The translations under genes were made by a program, and so were the position numbers. Under the pieces are notes generated by a model. That model made no database searches and had not been told where the DNA came from. It saw nothing but the letters and a program-made list of their open reading frames with translations. A stretch of DNA of 64,000 nucleotides, from the NCBI GenBank assembly GCA_029204225.1, contig CM055094.1:66548536-66612535 (forward strand). The letters are read 5' to 3'. This stretch comes from Diphasiastrum complanatum (lineage: Eukaryota > Streptophyta > Lycopodiopsida > Lycopodiales > Lycopodiaceae). This document shows, piece by piece, positions 36,536-47,933 of the stretch; positions within the stretch are counted from its first letter, which is position 1; each line of letters opens with the position of its first letter.

Positions 36536-36746
36536 CTCACTCTGAAACAAAACAATATACAAATACATTTATGTTCTTCCAATTATGATTTTTGCGTTGC
36601 ATCTGTTAGTCTGATTGATTGCTGGAGTCTGTGATTGCTGAAGTCTGTGATTGATAGTCAAGTATCTAGGTCATGTAATGCAGTGAGTAGTGTAGCGCAC
36701 TTTTGCCAAAGAACAGGTGCACCCTCATCAACGAAATTTAGACATC
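36536..36746 (+). repeat. Solo LTR remnant (family of 47479-47682), left arm
   Basis: About 210 bp. In reverse complement it starts TGTCTAAATTTCGTTGATGA and matches the copia LTR at 47479. Its partner in the right arm is 45204-45420, so the LTR was present before the inverted duplication. Confidence 0.75.
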
Positions 36747-38185
36747 CTCAAATTTATAAGTAATTGGTACCCCTACTTCAACAAGGTCAACTCATGTATT
36801 GCAACAAATTTGAATATATGTTTCCGTAGGAAGTTATAAGAAATAAATTAATCTCAAACATGAATGGGAGAGGAGGTTAGAAAGAGGCTTTTCAAAGACT
36901 CAAGTACAAATTGCATACTACCTCTATGTTGCAAGTTGTGGATCTAAGCACACTATCGAATTGGAAACTAGATGCCAATGACTTAACAATAGGTCTTGTG
37001 TTGAGTGTAGGTTACTCATTATTTGTTGTGGCACTTTGTCAAGAAATATGAAATTATCTTAATTATGAATTGCCCCACAAATGATAGAAAGTTGTTTGCC
37101 AATATGTAAACTCCAAAGAAATTGTGTTCCTCGTACCATCTACATGGGAAATGAGATAAAGAAAAGGACAATGATATCTCAAATGCAAGAAACAGAGTTA
37201 TATAAATGCTATAAAGTGTCTCATGTAGGTCATTGTTGTTCTAGAGAATTTCCATTGTTCACGACCCTATTTTTTAAGCTAATAACTTATGGAGGATTTC
37301 TTGAAGTTGTTGGGTACCATGCCAAGTATTAGATTAGTCGAAAGTAGTGGGAACCACCTAGTGTCATGATGTCTCAACTCAAATCTTGATTCATGTGGTT
37401 GAAAATATGCTTTTCAAATTCTTAGCAAAGAATTAGTCTAAATGGAGAAACAATCTCCCATTCTTGTATTTTGTTATATGAATAGACATTGAGATTAATA
37501 AAGGCCATTGGAGGTAGTCACATGTCAAAGATTATCTAGCATCCTCGTGGCATTCTCAAATCATCTCATGGAGGAAATTCTATTAACAAGCTTTGAGGGA
37601 AGAAATCCAATATGAGCAAATAAATGTTTGTCAAATCTTGAGAGTTTTTTGTCTTGATTGTCGAAAGTCAGCTAAGATGATCGAGCAAAATTTAGCCTTC
37701 AATATAGTATAGTGTTGATGCTTGATCATCATACCTGTGTCTTACGCAAATGAGATGTTGATAATTGATGGCACACTTCAACTTTCACAAGCTAGATGGT
37801 GATAAACATGACACACTTATGTTAAGGCAGCATGCAAATTGCCTCAAATACGGATAACATGGATTTAAGTGATGTAATGCGAAGCTATAGTACACTGCTC
37901 AGGGTAGCTAGCTAGGTGCAGTTGAATGATCTTTATTTTTGAGGCTGAAGCAATTTAAAGTACAGAAAAGCATGCATATTTGCAATAATTATTTGAAGAA
38001 GAAGGGTTTTCCATGGTAAAGTGAAATTCTTACAAACTCATTCTATGGAAATGGCAATGTCATATGTTGCTCTGTACCTGTTTCCTCCAGTTAAATTACT
38101 TAGTTTGCCAAAGTACTAGTACTCCTGGAAGAAAATAATAAATCGCCCACATACATACAATACATAATACATGAGAGCATAGATT

Positions 38186-38892
38186 CTAAGCGTAGAGGTG
38201 GGTGTTTGAGGTAAGATAAGCCTCTACGGCCTTTAAGGTGCGAACAGCTCCTTCTTTCGCTTTCTGCACGGGTGGATCAGCCACAATGGCCTCGTACTCG
38301 AATGCCCACTCCACAATCGTAGTGTCTGCTGCCGCTGAGAACTTGAAGGTAGCTTTTGTGGAGCTGAAATGGATGCCTATGGATCCACCCTCCACTACCA
38401 CAACGACCAATGTGTGGGTGACATCATCCACGCTCTCGATCTTCTCCTTCAAGTACTTTGCATGCTGTACAGCTGCCAGTCATACAAAGATTCAGAAAAT
38501 TTGTAATTAAATTGCTAGGCCATATTTTTATGTCACCTTGTGAATCATATTCTTACTTATCATTTTACATTTTGTGTTGCTAAACCTACGCCTACAGCCA
38601 GCAGGTAATTAAAAACTTGGAGGAATTATGCTGGCTAAATTGATGGAACTGAAATTAGACTTTAGTTGATGAGCTTGAGATTGAAGGCAGAGTAGAGAAC
38701 TAGATTCTGATTACCAGGGCCGAAGTTGAGTTTTCTGATGCCGCCAGCAGACACACCATCGCCTTGAATGACTTCCACGCTTTCCACAAAGCTAGGCAGG
38801 GCCTTGGAGATCAAATGAGGATCGTTGAATGCAGCCCAGACTCTGTTCAAGGGGACCTGAAGCTCGACCTGGGTTGAAATTTTTCCAGCCAT
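38186..38892 (-). CDS. Bet v 1 / PR-10-like protein, two exons (left copy)
   Basis: Exons 38892-38715 and 38472-38186 (minus), with a 242-bp intron that has GT...AG ends and phase 1. The product is 154 residues, normal for the Bet v 1/PR-10 fold (about 155-160), a cytosolic pocket protein that binds small hydrophobic ligands; many members are defence- or hormone-induced. Seen: a glycine-rich loop GDGVSAGG (44-51), the splice within codon 60 near KYLKEKIESVDD (the usual place of the Bet v 1 intron), a central strand rich in Val, and a C-terminal helix TLKAVEAYLTSN (138-149). ATG at 38892 is chosen because MAGKIS aligns with family starts; the upstream frame in the leader lacks an ATG. A TATA box lies about 150 bp upstream. 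The protein is identical to the right copy. The exact ligand or subgroup cannot be told. Confidence 0.85.
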
Positions 38893-39200
38893 TTTGCTAG
38901 ACTCCAACAAGAATAGAATACGATGCAAGACAAACAGGTAGTGCGCAATTAGCCGCGTGCTGGTGAGTAAACAGACTTTTGGTGATAACGATGAAAGTAG
39001 AGAGATGGAGGGTGATGATGGATGGCCTCGTGTTTTTATAGCTGCTGCTGCTACTTCATTCAGCTGATTCAGCTTTCCAGATGGGTGTGACGAACTTTGA
39101 CTTAATAACGAGCAAAGTGATGGTCAATGCTTTGCTTCGGATGTTTCAGAGAGCCGTGTCTTGAGGAACCCTTCGAAGTTAAATTGGGCGTCAACTGAGG
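38893..39200 (-). promoter_or_regulatory. Promoter and leader of left PR-10 copy
   Basis: Inverted counterpart: TATA box at 39033-39040 (minus), 148 bp before ATG, W-box core reversed at 39122-39127 (GGTCAA), and TTGAC at 39097-39101. It differs from the right promoter at scattered positions but keeps the TATA box and these W-boxes. Confidence 0.6.
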
Positions 39201-39760
39201 ATTTTGAATTGTATGTATGACATATTATGATAAGTGATCTACAATCAAGCTCAATTGCTCGATTGCTTAAGATAAGAGCTAAGCGCAGCATGAACACTAG
39301 TTTTTAGTTTCTTGCGTGGAAGGAGAATATTGTCAACATGGCAAAGCGATTGAAGCTGAAGTAAACCGGTATACCTGCGTATTTGAATGGGTCGGCAGCT
39401 TTTGTAAAGTGATTATCTCTCTCTCTCGATGATTCTAGAAAGCTGACCCTGTCACCTCTGTACTTCACTCCCCCACTTCATTTGAGGAAGTTTTTCCAAC
39501 ACAATTGACTAAAATGCTGTTTACATGGTTCAAGTTCCACATCGTCAGACCACAATTTTGTTATTTTCTCATCATCCAGGATTTCAGTTCTTTGGATTTC
39601 ATTGTACAAATACACACTCTACATCAAGATTCCCTTATTTATATCAACGACACATCACACCTTATGAAGTTCAAGCCTATGCCACAATGGGTTATGTTAC
39701 TCAACCAACATGGACTTATTTGCTTACCACCACAATTTTTGAAATATAATCTATGCTTAA

Positions 39761-40180
39761 CTCATAAGCCATAAATTCAATAAACTTGTTGGCTTTATTG
39801 AGTCCAAGAGATGTCATTTAGATTCCTTGTGGTTAGATTTGACCTTTTAGAGTTGGATGTGATTATAACTTTCTATTCTTCATGGAAACACATGGGAATA
39901 AAGAGACACAGATTATGCTTGCTACAACAATATTCCTTCCAAAATGCTTTGAAGTCATCGTTCAACTCGATCGAGTTCAAGTGGAGCAAGGGACTTGCCT
40001 CCATAGAGCCACCTTGCAAATGGCATTCTCAATGGCTTTTTACTCACTGGATGACTCAAGATAATGATCATTGACCAAGATGCTTTCTTCTCTGAGGATT
40101 TCTTATTGGAATCCTATGGTGGTACCTTCCATACACACGCTCATGACTCTGATAAGAGCCTTCCAATGTGTTACACTAGG
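39761..40180. other. Spacer of the inverted repeat, left part
   Basis: No motif recognised. By position it is downstream of the copia pol remnant on the minus strand and may hold its eroded RNase H and 3' LTR. Confidence 0.35.
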
Positions 40181-40181
40181 G

Positions 40182-42060
40182 TTAGTCATATACTAACTTA
40201 AAGAGCTGACTGCAAAAGCTATGTCTGGCCTGGTACAGATCATTGCATACATAAGAGATCCTATTATCGAATGATAAGGACACACACGTATCTGCTCCTT
40301 CTCTTGAATTGTTTGAGGACACTAGTCCGATTGACAATTTGAGACTTGGTTCCATTGGTGAGAGAGCTAACTTGCAATTAATCAGATTATATCCGACTAA
40401 CATATTGTAGATGTACCTCTGTTGAGTAATGTAGATCAACTTTCGAGTCTCTATGGATTTGAATACCAAGGCAGAAATGAGCTTCGCCCAGATAGGTCAT
40501 GTCGAATTCAAAAGATAGCATTGACTTGCCTTCCTTTATCAAATCGATACTATTGTTGAAGAGCAATGTGTCGTCACATACAAAGTGATAATGATAAAAG
40601 ACTGTCGTATTGTCTTGAATTTGAAGAGCTAGATGTGTAGCCGTGATCAATAAGGAAAAATGATCCTTTGAAACCATGCTCGAGCAGAGTGCTTCAAGCC
40701 ATAAAGTGCCTTATGGAGTTTACACACATGATTGTGTTTACCCTTGATAATATAAGCTTCTGATTTCTATTTAATGAAGTAAACAGTTGTTCTTCTGGAG
40801 AATTCGTCAATAAAGATAATGAAATACTTTGCATCTAACAATGAAGGAGTTTGCCTAGGTCCACATATATCTATATGAACAACATCTAACAGACCTTTTG
40901 CTGCATGCCTATGACTCGATCTAAAAGGAATCCTAGTCTGCTTTCCAAGGATGCAGCTATGGTAGATAGGGAGATTGACTTTACCTCGGAAGGATAGTCG
41001 AGATCAAGTACTAGAGATTGTCTGGACATGTTCAAAATAGATGCATAATTCAAGTTTCCTAAGCGATGATGCCATAGTAATGCTTTATTGACCAAAATAG
41101 AGGTTTTCAAAGCTTGACTAGAATCAAAATAACAATGTGCCAATTTATATAAGTATCCATGTCTATTGTCGAATGCAAGGATCTTGTTACTCCTATCGAT
41201 AATTTTGCATTGAGCAGACTCAAACTCTACCTTATGACTTAAAACTGTAATTCTACTTACTGATAACAGATTTGTAGAGAGTTTAGAAACATACAAGACT
41301 TTTGACAGTATTTTGAATTGATCATGCTGGAATCTTAATCTTACAGTACCTTCACCTTCAATAGTGTGAGTGCTATCATCACCAAGATGAACATATTTCT
41401 TTGTGTTGTAAGGCCTATAGGAATGAAAAATTTCACGATGATTGGTCATATGTTGAGTAGCTCCAGAATTCGAAACCATGAATCATCTGAATTCGTGTAT
41501 GTCTTTGACCACGCCTTCTTCCATTTCGAGTTCAGGAGATGCTATAACTGTATTTGCTTGTTGATCAGGTTGCTTGGCTGCATTCTTGGCTTTGAGAAGT
41601 CGGCAATTTTGGATCTCATGGTTAGCAATACCTGCAAAACATCTTATTATTCGACGAATGTGGATTTGATGATTGTTCTTGACTTTGAATCTATTTTTGA
41701 TTCGATGTAGACTGCTTGGAGCTTTTCTACTTCTGTCGTTTCGAGCATGAGATGAAGAGGTAGATAAAGTGTCTTGACTTCTTCAATTATCTTCTTGAAG
41801 CAACATAGTGATAACTCTGGTAAGAGTTAAATCTGAGTGTGTCGTAATGATCATCACCCAGTTCTCATATGTAGAGGGTAGGCTTAACAACATCTCACAA
41901 CTCATTGGCGATTAGCAAGGTCTTCATCTTAAATTTTCATACATGATAATTGGATCCATTCAGCTTGTCTGCGATATGACTGGCTTTACTTTGAGAATCC
42001 CTCTGGAACTTTAGTCTGACAACGTTAAGAGAGATGTTGTGCAGCGCTGCAATTGGAAAT
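40182..42060 (-). pseudogene. Deleted copia element in the inverted-repeat spacer
   Basis: Minus-strand order: gag remnant with stops (about 42050-41700), a CCHC-like knuckle (CFAG...HEIQNC, about 41640), and protease with a changed active site (VSNSGATQHM, D replaced by N, 41475). Then come the Gag-pre-integrase block WHHRLGNLNYASIL (about 41080) and the start of the integrase core (HIDICGPR, about 40870; IFIDEFSR, about 40810). An abrupt jump into middle RT follows (HKALYGLKHSARAW, about 40710), then FVCDDTLLFNN (altered YVDD, 40590) and late RT (40469-40182). An internal deletion removed most of integrase and early RT. A decayed primer-site-like sequence (TTCGGTATTAGAGAATTG, minus) lies at 42061-42078. 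The element is dead. Confidence 0.8.
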
Positions 42061-42684
42061 CAATTCTCTAATACCGAAACAAATTGATTCAAACTGAAGA
42101 ATAATTTGATATCGCGAAAAATTAAGCAGAGATTATATTTCAAAAATTGTGGCGGTAATCAAATAAGTCCATGTTGGTTGAGTAACATAACCCATTGTGG
42201 CATAGGCTTGAACTTCATGTGGTGTGATGTGTCGTTGATATAAATAAGGGAATCTTGATGTAGAGTGTGTATTTGTACAATGAAATCCAAAGAACTGAAA
42301 TCCTAGATGATGAGAAAATAACAAAATTGTGGTCTGACGATGTGGAACTTGAACCATATAAACAGGATTTTAGTCAATTGTGTTGGAAAAACTTCCTCAA
42401 ATGAAGTGGGGGAGTGAAGTACAGAGGTGACAGGGTCAGCTTTCTAGAAGCATCGAGAGAGAGAGATGACCACTTTACTTCAGCTGCCGACCCATTCAAA
42501 TACGCAGGTACACCGGTTTACTTCAGCTTCAATCGCTTTGCCATGTTGACAATATTCTCCTTCCACGCAAGAAACTAAAAACTAGTGTTCATGGTGCGCT
42601 TAGCCCTTATCTTAATCAATCGAGCAATTGAGCTTGATTGTAGATCACTTATCATAATATGTCATACATACAATTCAAAATCCT

Positions 42685-42990
42685 CAGTTGACGCCCAATT
42701 TAACTTCGAAGGATTCCTCAAGACACGGCTCTCTGAAAACATCCGAAGCAAGACATTGACCATCACTTTGCTCGTTATTAAGTCAAAGTTCGTCACACCC
42801 ATCTGGAAAGCTGAATCAGCTGAATGAAGTAGCAGCAGCAGCTATAAAAACACGAGGCCATCCATCATCACCCTCCATCTCTCTACTTTCATCGTTATCA
42901 CCAAAAGTCTGTTTACTCACCAGCACGCGGCTAATTGCGCACTACCTGTTTGTCTTGCATCGTATTCTATTCCTGTTGGAGTCTAGCAAA
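42685..42990 (+). promoter_or_regulatory. Promoter and leader of right PR-10 copy
   Basis: TATA box TATAAAAA at 42843-42850, 148 bp before ATG. W-box cores (TTGAC) at 42688, 42756 (TTGACC) and, reversed, 42782. W-boxes bind WRKY factors and are common in PR-10 promoters; function here is inferred. A (AGC)n run lies just before the TATA box. Confidence 0.6.
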
Positions 42991-43699
42991 ATGGCTGGAA
43001 AAATTTCAACCCAGGTCGAGCTTCAGGTCCCCTTGAACAGAGTCTGGGCTGCATTCAACGATCCTCATTTGATCTCCAAGGCCCTGCCTAGCTTTGTGGA
43101 AAGCGTGGAAGTCATTCAAGGCGATGGTGTGTCTGCTGGCGGCATCAGAAAACTCAACTTCGGCCCTGGTAATCAGAATCTAGTTCTCTACTCTGCCTTC
43201 AATCTCAAGCTCATCAACTAAAGTCTAATTTCAGTTCCATCAATTTAGCCAGCATAATTCCTCCAAGTTTTTGATTATTTGCTGGCTGTAGGCGTAGGTT
43301 GCTAGCAACACAAAATGTAAAATGATAAGTAAGAATATGATTCACAAGGTGACATGAAAATATGGCCTAGCAATTTAATTAGAAATTTTCTGAATATTTG
43401 TATGACTCGCAGCTGTACAGCATGCAAAGTACTTGAAGGAGAAGATCGAGAGCGTGGATGATGTCACCCACACATTGGTCGTTGTGGTAGTGGAGGGTGG
43501 ATCCATAGGCATCCATTTCAGCTCCACAAAAGCTACCTTCAAGTTCTCAGCGGCAGCAGACACTACGATTGTGGAGTGGGCATTCGAGTACGAGGCCATT
43601 GTGGCTGATCCACCCGTGCAGAAAGCGAAAGAAGGAGCTGTTCGCACCTTAAAGGCCGTAGAGGCTTATCTTACCTCAAACACCCACCTCTACGCTTAG
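42991..43699 (+). CDS. Bet v 1 / PR-10-like protein, two exons (right copy)
   Basis: Exons 42991-43168 and 43413-43699, with a 244-bp GT...AG intron in phase 1 at codon 60 (CCTG|GT ... GCAG|CTGTAC). It encodes the same 154-residue protein as 38892-38186. By eye the coding exons are identical in nucleotides, while intron and flanks carry substitutions and small indels. No stop, frameshift or splice defect is seen in either copy, so both could be expressed. The two genes are head to head, with start codons about 4.1 kb apart around the copia-bearing spacer. Glycine-rich loop at 44-51 and C-terminal helix at 138-149, as in the family. Likely role by family: binding of hydrophobic ligands in stress responses. 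That is inference, not seen. Confidence 0.85.
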
Positions 43700-45203
43700 A
43701 ATCTATGCTCTCATGTATTATGTATTGTATGTATGTGGGCGATTTATTATTTTCTTCCAGGAGTACTAGTACTTTGGCAAACTAAGTAATTTAACTGGAG
43801 GAAACAGGCACAGAGCAACATATGACATTGCCATTTCCATAGAATGAGTTTGTAAGAATTTCACTTTACCATGGAAAACCCTTCTTCTTCAAATAATAAT
43901 TGCAAATATGCATGCTTTTCTTTACTTTAAATTGCTTCAGCCTCAAAAATAAAGATCATTCAACTGCACCTAGCTAGCTACCCTGAGCAGTGTACTATAG
44001 CTTCGCATTACATCACTTAAATCCATGTTATCCGTATTTGAGGCAATTTACATGCTGCCTTAACATAAGTGTGCCATGTTTATCACCATCTAGCTTATGA
44101 AAGTTGAAGTGTGCCATCAATTATCAACATCTCATTTGCGTAAGACGCTGGTATGATGATCAAGCATCAACACTATACTATATTGAAGGCTAAATTTTGC
44201 TCGATCATCTTAGCTGACTTTCGACAATCAAGACACAAAACTCTCAAGATTTGACAAACATTTATTTGCTCATATTGGATTTCTTCCCTCAAAGCTTGTT
44301 AATAGAATTTCCTCCATGAGATGCTTTGACAATGCCACGAGGATGCTCTAATATCATCTCTATGATAAATTAAGTCAAATTTCAACTTTAGTGGTAATTT
44401 TCTCAACACATGGATAGTACAAAGAATTCTATCTAGATAATCTTTGACATGTGACTACCTCCAATAGCCTCTATTAATCTTAATGTCTTCATATAACAAA
44501 ATACAAGAATGGGAGATTGTTTCTCCATTTAGACTAATTCTTTGCTAAGAATTTGAAAAGCATATTTTCAACCACATGAATCAAGATTTGAGTTGAGACA
44601 TCATGACACTAGGTGGTTCCCACTACTTTCGACTAATCTAATACTTGGCATGGTACCCAACAACTTCAAGAAATCCTCCATAAGTTATTAGCTTAAAAAA
44701 TAGGGTCGTGAACAATGGAAATTCTCTAGAACAACAATGACCTACATGAGACACTTTATAGCATTTATATAACTCTGTTTCTTGCATTTGAGATATCATT
44801 GTCCTTTTCTTTATCTCATTTCCCATGTAGATGGTACGAGGAACACAATTTCTTTGGAGTTTACATATTGGCAAACAACTTTCTATCATTTGTGGGGCAA
44901 TTCATAATTAAGATAATTTCATATTTCTTGACAAAGTGCCACAACAAATAATGAGTAACCTACACTCAACACAAGACCTATTGTTAAGTCATTGGCATCT
45001 AGTTTCCAAGTAGATAGTGTGCTTGCAACATAGAGGTAGTATGCAATTTGTACTTGAATCTTTGAAAGACCTCTTTCTAACCTCCTCTTCCATTCATGTT
45101 TGAGATTAATTTATTTCTTATAACTTCCTACGGAAACATACATTCATACATGAGTAGACCTTGTTGAAGTAGGAGTACCAACTACTTATAAATTTGAGGC
45201 TAT

Positions 45204-45420
45204 TTGAATTTTGTTGATGAGGGTGCGCCTGTTCTTTGGCGGAAGTGCGCTACACTACTCACTGCATTAGATGACCTAGATACTTGACTATCAATCACAG
45301 ACTTCAGCAATCACAGACTCTAGCAATCAATCAGACACTCAAATGTAACGCAAGAATCATAACTGGAAGAACATAGACGTATTTGTATATTGTTTTGTTT
45401 CAGAGTGCATCGATAGTGTC
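45204..45420 (-). repeat. Solo LTR remnant, right arm
   Basis: Inverted partner of 36536-36746, and related to the LTR at 47479-47682 (shared TTTTGTTGATGAGGG and CAATATACAAATAC in reverse). Confidence 0.75.
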
Positions 45421-46350
45421 TGATCCATACTTATGTCCCACCAGGTGGGATTACAAGATAGATTAACTAATCATTACAAGACAGGATTACGCTAAATTTT
45501 TGGTTAACCATCCTTCTGGTAATGTTACTTTTACCATTGAGCATGACAATTTAGGAGCCTCACGCCCGACGGGCTGGAGGCCTTCGACATCGTGTCGGCT
45601 TCCATCGCCTAGTATCACTATTCTTGTGTTGTCGAGTGTTCTGTAGTTGATCAAGATGTTATTGTTGCAGGTTATGTGTGTAGAGGAGGCTATCAAAAGA
45701 TCTGAGATTGTATGTAGGATGTGTGGAGGGTGGTTGCAGGTCGTTTTGAGTTGTGAACAGATCTTGAAATGTACCACGTTTCTTGAATGGATCTGATCAG
45801 GGGTAGCGTTGCAGCATTGATCGTTTCGGAATGTGTGTGGTGCAAGCGGCAACAGGCCAGATGTAAACTAAATCTCTGCTCTAGGGATTTAGTTGGCTTT
45901 TTCTTGTTCTTGTTCCAGAACAATTGCAAGGTTGGTTCTCTCTGTTGTCAGGCTTCTTGGGCATTTTCTGCAAGTTTTCTTGTTATTACATTGTCCAAAG
46001 CCAGGTAGAATGGACTAATTAACGTTGTATTATTGTCCTGTCTGTCAAAGAACACTAAGATTGGTCACTCTTGCATTGAAACATATGCATAAACAACCAC
46101 AATCAGTCAATCATGCATGCCAAAACGTTCAACCATCAGATCAACATGCAAATCCGTTACAATCAAATCCTAAACATACTATACTTGCATAAATCCACAA
46201 AATAAGAAACAAGAAACTATTCTACAACATTTTAGAAGTTGAAGAATCAAGAAACCAATCAGTCTTTTGAATTTTGGACATCCCAAGAACTTCAAGAACA
46301 TGGTTATAAGGGAATATGCAAGAATTACATCACAAACCTAGCCTATCTAG

Positions 46351-46689
46351 TTTACCTGAATGTTGATTTCTACATTAATCCACAAACAAGAAATGAAATC
46401 TAATCCACTCTACTATCTACAACCACACACAAAGGAGGGAAGGGCAAGATCATGAATGCATCACTCAAGAAACAAGCATGATCAAGAAGCTCAATGGATG
46501 CACCAAAACTTGTGGAGGCACTTCTCAATTCAGCATGGAGTGGATACATTTCGCAAAAGCTCCTCTTCTCAAAGAGGGAGTCTCTTAAATAAGCAAGAGA
46601 GCTCCTTAGGTGGCATCCTAGTGGCATTTCCACATTACACAAATCACAAGTGGAATAATGCTCTCCACTCAATCACTAAATCGTAGTCA
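46351..46689. other. Unassigned stretch
   Basis: Frames on both strands (about 76-90 codons) overlap and have no family features. Confidence 0.4.
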
Positions 46690-47478
46690 TGCTCTGCGTA
46701 GTTGGTTGACTTTTCATCGAATAACATGACGACATTGTTGCTCTTCTCAGCATTCTTTGATGACTTTGCAACATTTGCTTTCTCTCCTTTGTGTCTTCCT
46801 TTTTGGTTGTGCCAGTATTCCTATGCTGAATGGCCTTTCTTCTTGCAGTGTGTGTAAGGTATTGTCGGGTTGAACCAGCATCTGTCTGCTGCATGTACCG
46901 ATTTGTGACAATGATCATAGTAGAGATTTCTTTGTTGTAGTTTCCTCTTGTCGAATACTTCATTTGAGTCTTGTTGATCTTGGGATTTTTTTTGTATTTC
47001 TTCTTTCCTCTTACAATGAGGTCCTCTCCCAGTCGTTGTTTGTTTCTCCTATCTAGATGTAGAGAGCTAAGCGGAGATCATTTTGATCTTGTAAACATGC
47101 TGAACTAGCTCGTTGCCATCCCATTGCAAGCTCTATAGCTGATTGTGGAGGTGGCATCACTGATGCAGTTGTCCTCATTTTGTACTTCTATTTCTCACGC
47201 TTCATAGCTGCATTCGCAATCTTCAAATTTTTTCATTTATGGAAGATACGATGATCGCCATTGCACGTTCATCCTTCCTCATCCATTTTGCTCTCCTTGG
47301 ATCTTCCTTTGGAGGCTTTTGTTAAGTGAGATCGGTCAGTGACCATATCACTTTATCCTTTTAAGAGTGTTTTAATTTTGAAATTCCATACTCAATAGTT
47401 TGCACCATCAAGATTGATTACAATCCTAGCTTGAATTGTAGTAGCCATATTGTATATAATGAATCCGCTCTGATACCA
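46690..47478 (-). pseudogene. Copia gag remnant with primer-binding site
   Basis: The minus strand from 47478 starts with the primer site TGGTATCAGAGC (47467-47478). A gag region with stops follows, including AIELAMGWQRASSACLQ (about 47130). Then comes a zinc-knuckle area with CHKSVHAADRCW and HCKKKGHSA (about 46920-46830), a lysine-rich linker, and VVMLFDEKS (about 46730). That is the usual approach to protease. Protease and pol are missing; the sequence beyond 46690 is unrelated. The frame changes at least once in the zinc-knuckle area. The 5' LTR is at 47479-47682. Confidence 0.7.
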
Positions 47479-47682
47479 TGTCTAAATTTTGTTGATGAGG
47501 GCGCACCTATTATTTGGCGGAATTAGTGTCCTACAATACTCACTACATTACAAAATCTAGATACGCGGCTATCAATCACAGACTCCAGCAATCAATCAGA
47601 AAATAACAGATGTAATGCAAGAATCATAACTAAAAGAACATAAACGTATTTGTATATTGTTTTGTTTCGGAGTGAGTTGACA
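47479..47682 (-). repeat. 5' LTR of the gag remnant (204 bp)
   Basis: Begins TGTCTAAATTTTGTTGATGA and ends GAGTGAGTTGACA on the plus strand, immediately outside the primer site. Short for a copia LTR. Two related solo copies lie in the inverted-repeat arms. Confidence 0.75.
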
Positions 47683-47933
47683 GTTAAAATAGCAATGATC
47701 GACTTATACAATGATTTCTTATTTCGATGGCACCACGTGTGCTTAGATCTAGAGTTATCGGACCATGTTTCTTTTACGAGCCCTTTGAGTGCTTTTAATC
47801 AACTTATCTTTGTACTTACTTATAAGTTGAATATACAGTTTGAAGAGAGCAATTATGTTGTCTTGCCTTGTTGCACTTGACGTTGTGTTGTGGTGATTGA
47901 TCCGGTCGGGTGTTTAAACTGTGTTTCTTAACT

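Larger units (their letters stand above)
35449..39760. repeat. Left arm of the large inverted repeat
   Basis: The arm matches 42122-46350 in reverse complement over nearly its whole length. The outer edge is near AATAGGCTGGGTTTGTGATG (35449) and the inner edge near TATAATCTATGCTTAA (39760). It holds an LTR remnant (36536-36746), a PR-10-like gene (38186-38892) and its promoter. An insertion of about 100 bp (36430-36525) is missing from the right arm, and about 100 bp present in the right arm (44346-44450) is missing here. The arms show scattered substitutions, clearly fewer within the gene. Confidence 0.92.
42122..46350. repeat. Right arm of the large inverted repeat
   Basis: Reverse-complement partner of 35449-39760. 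It holds the plus-strand PR-10-like gene (42991-43699), its promoter, and an LTR remnant (about 45204-45420). The inner edge is close to a decayed primer-site-like sequence (42066-42077), so the breakpoint may lie in an LTR of the spacer copia element. Confidence 0.92.

Noticed and set aside
38238-38510. Open frame antisense to PR-10 exon 2, mirrored at 43375-43647
   Set aside because: It is a shadow frame of the conserved exon; no family, and it exists in both arms only because the arms are copies.
39505-39774. Plus-strand gene at the inner arm edge, mirrored at 42133-42357
   Set aside because: Two frames overlap here with no family resemblance; the region is better explained as LTR sequence of the spacer copia element.
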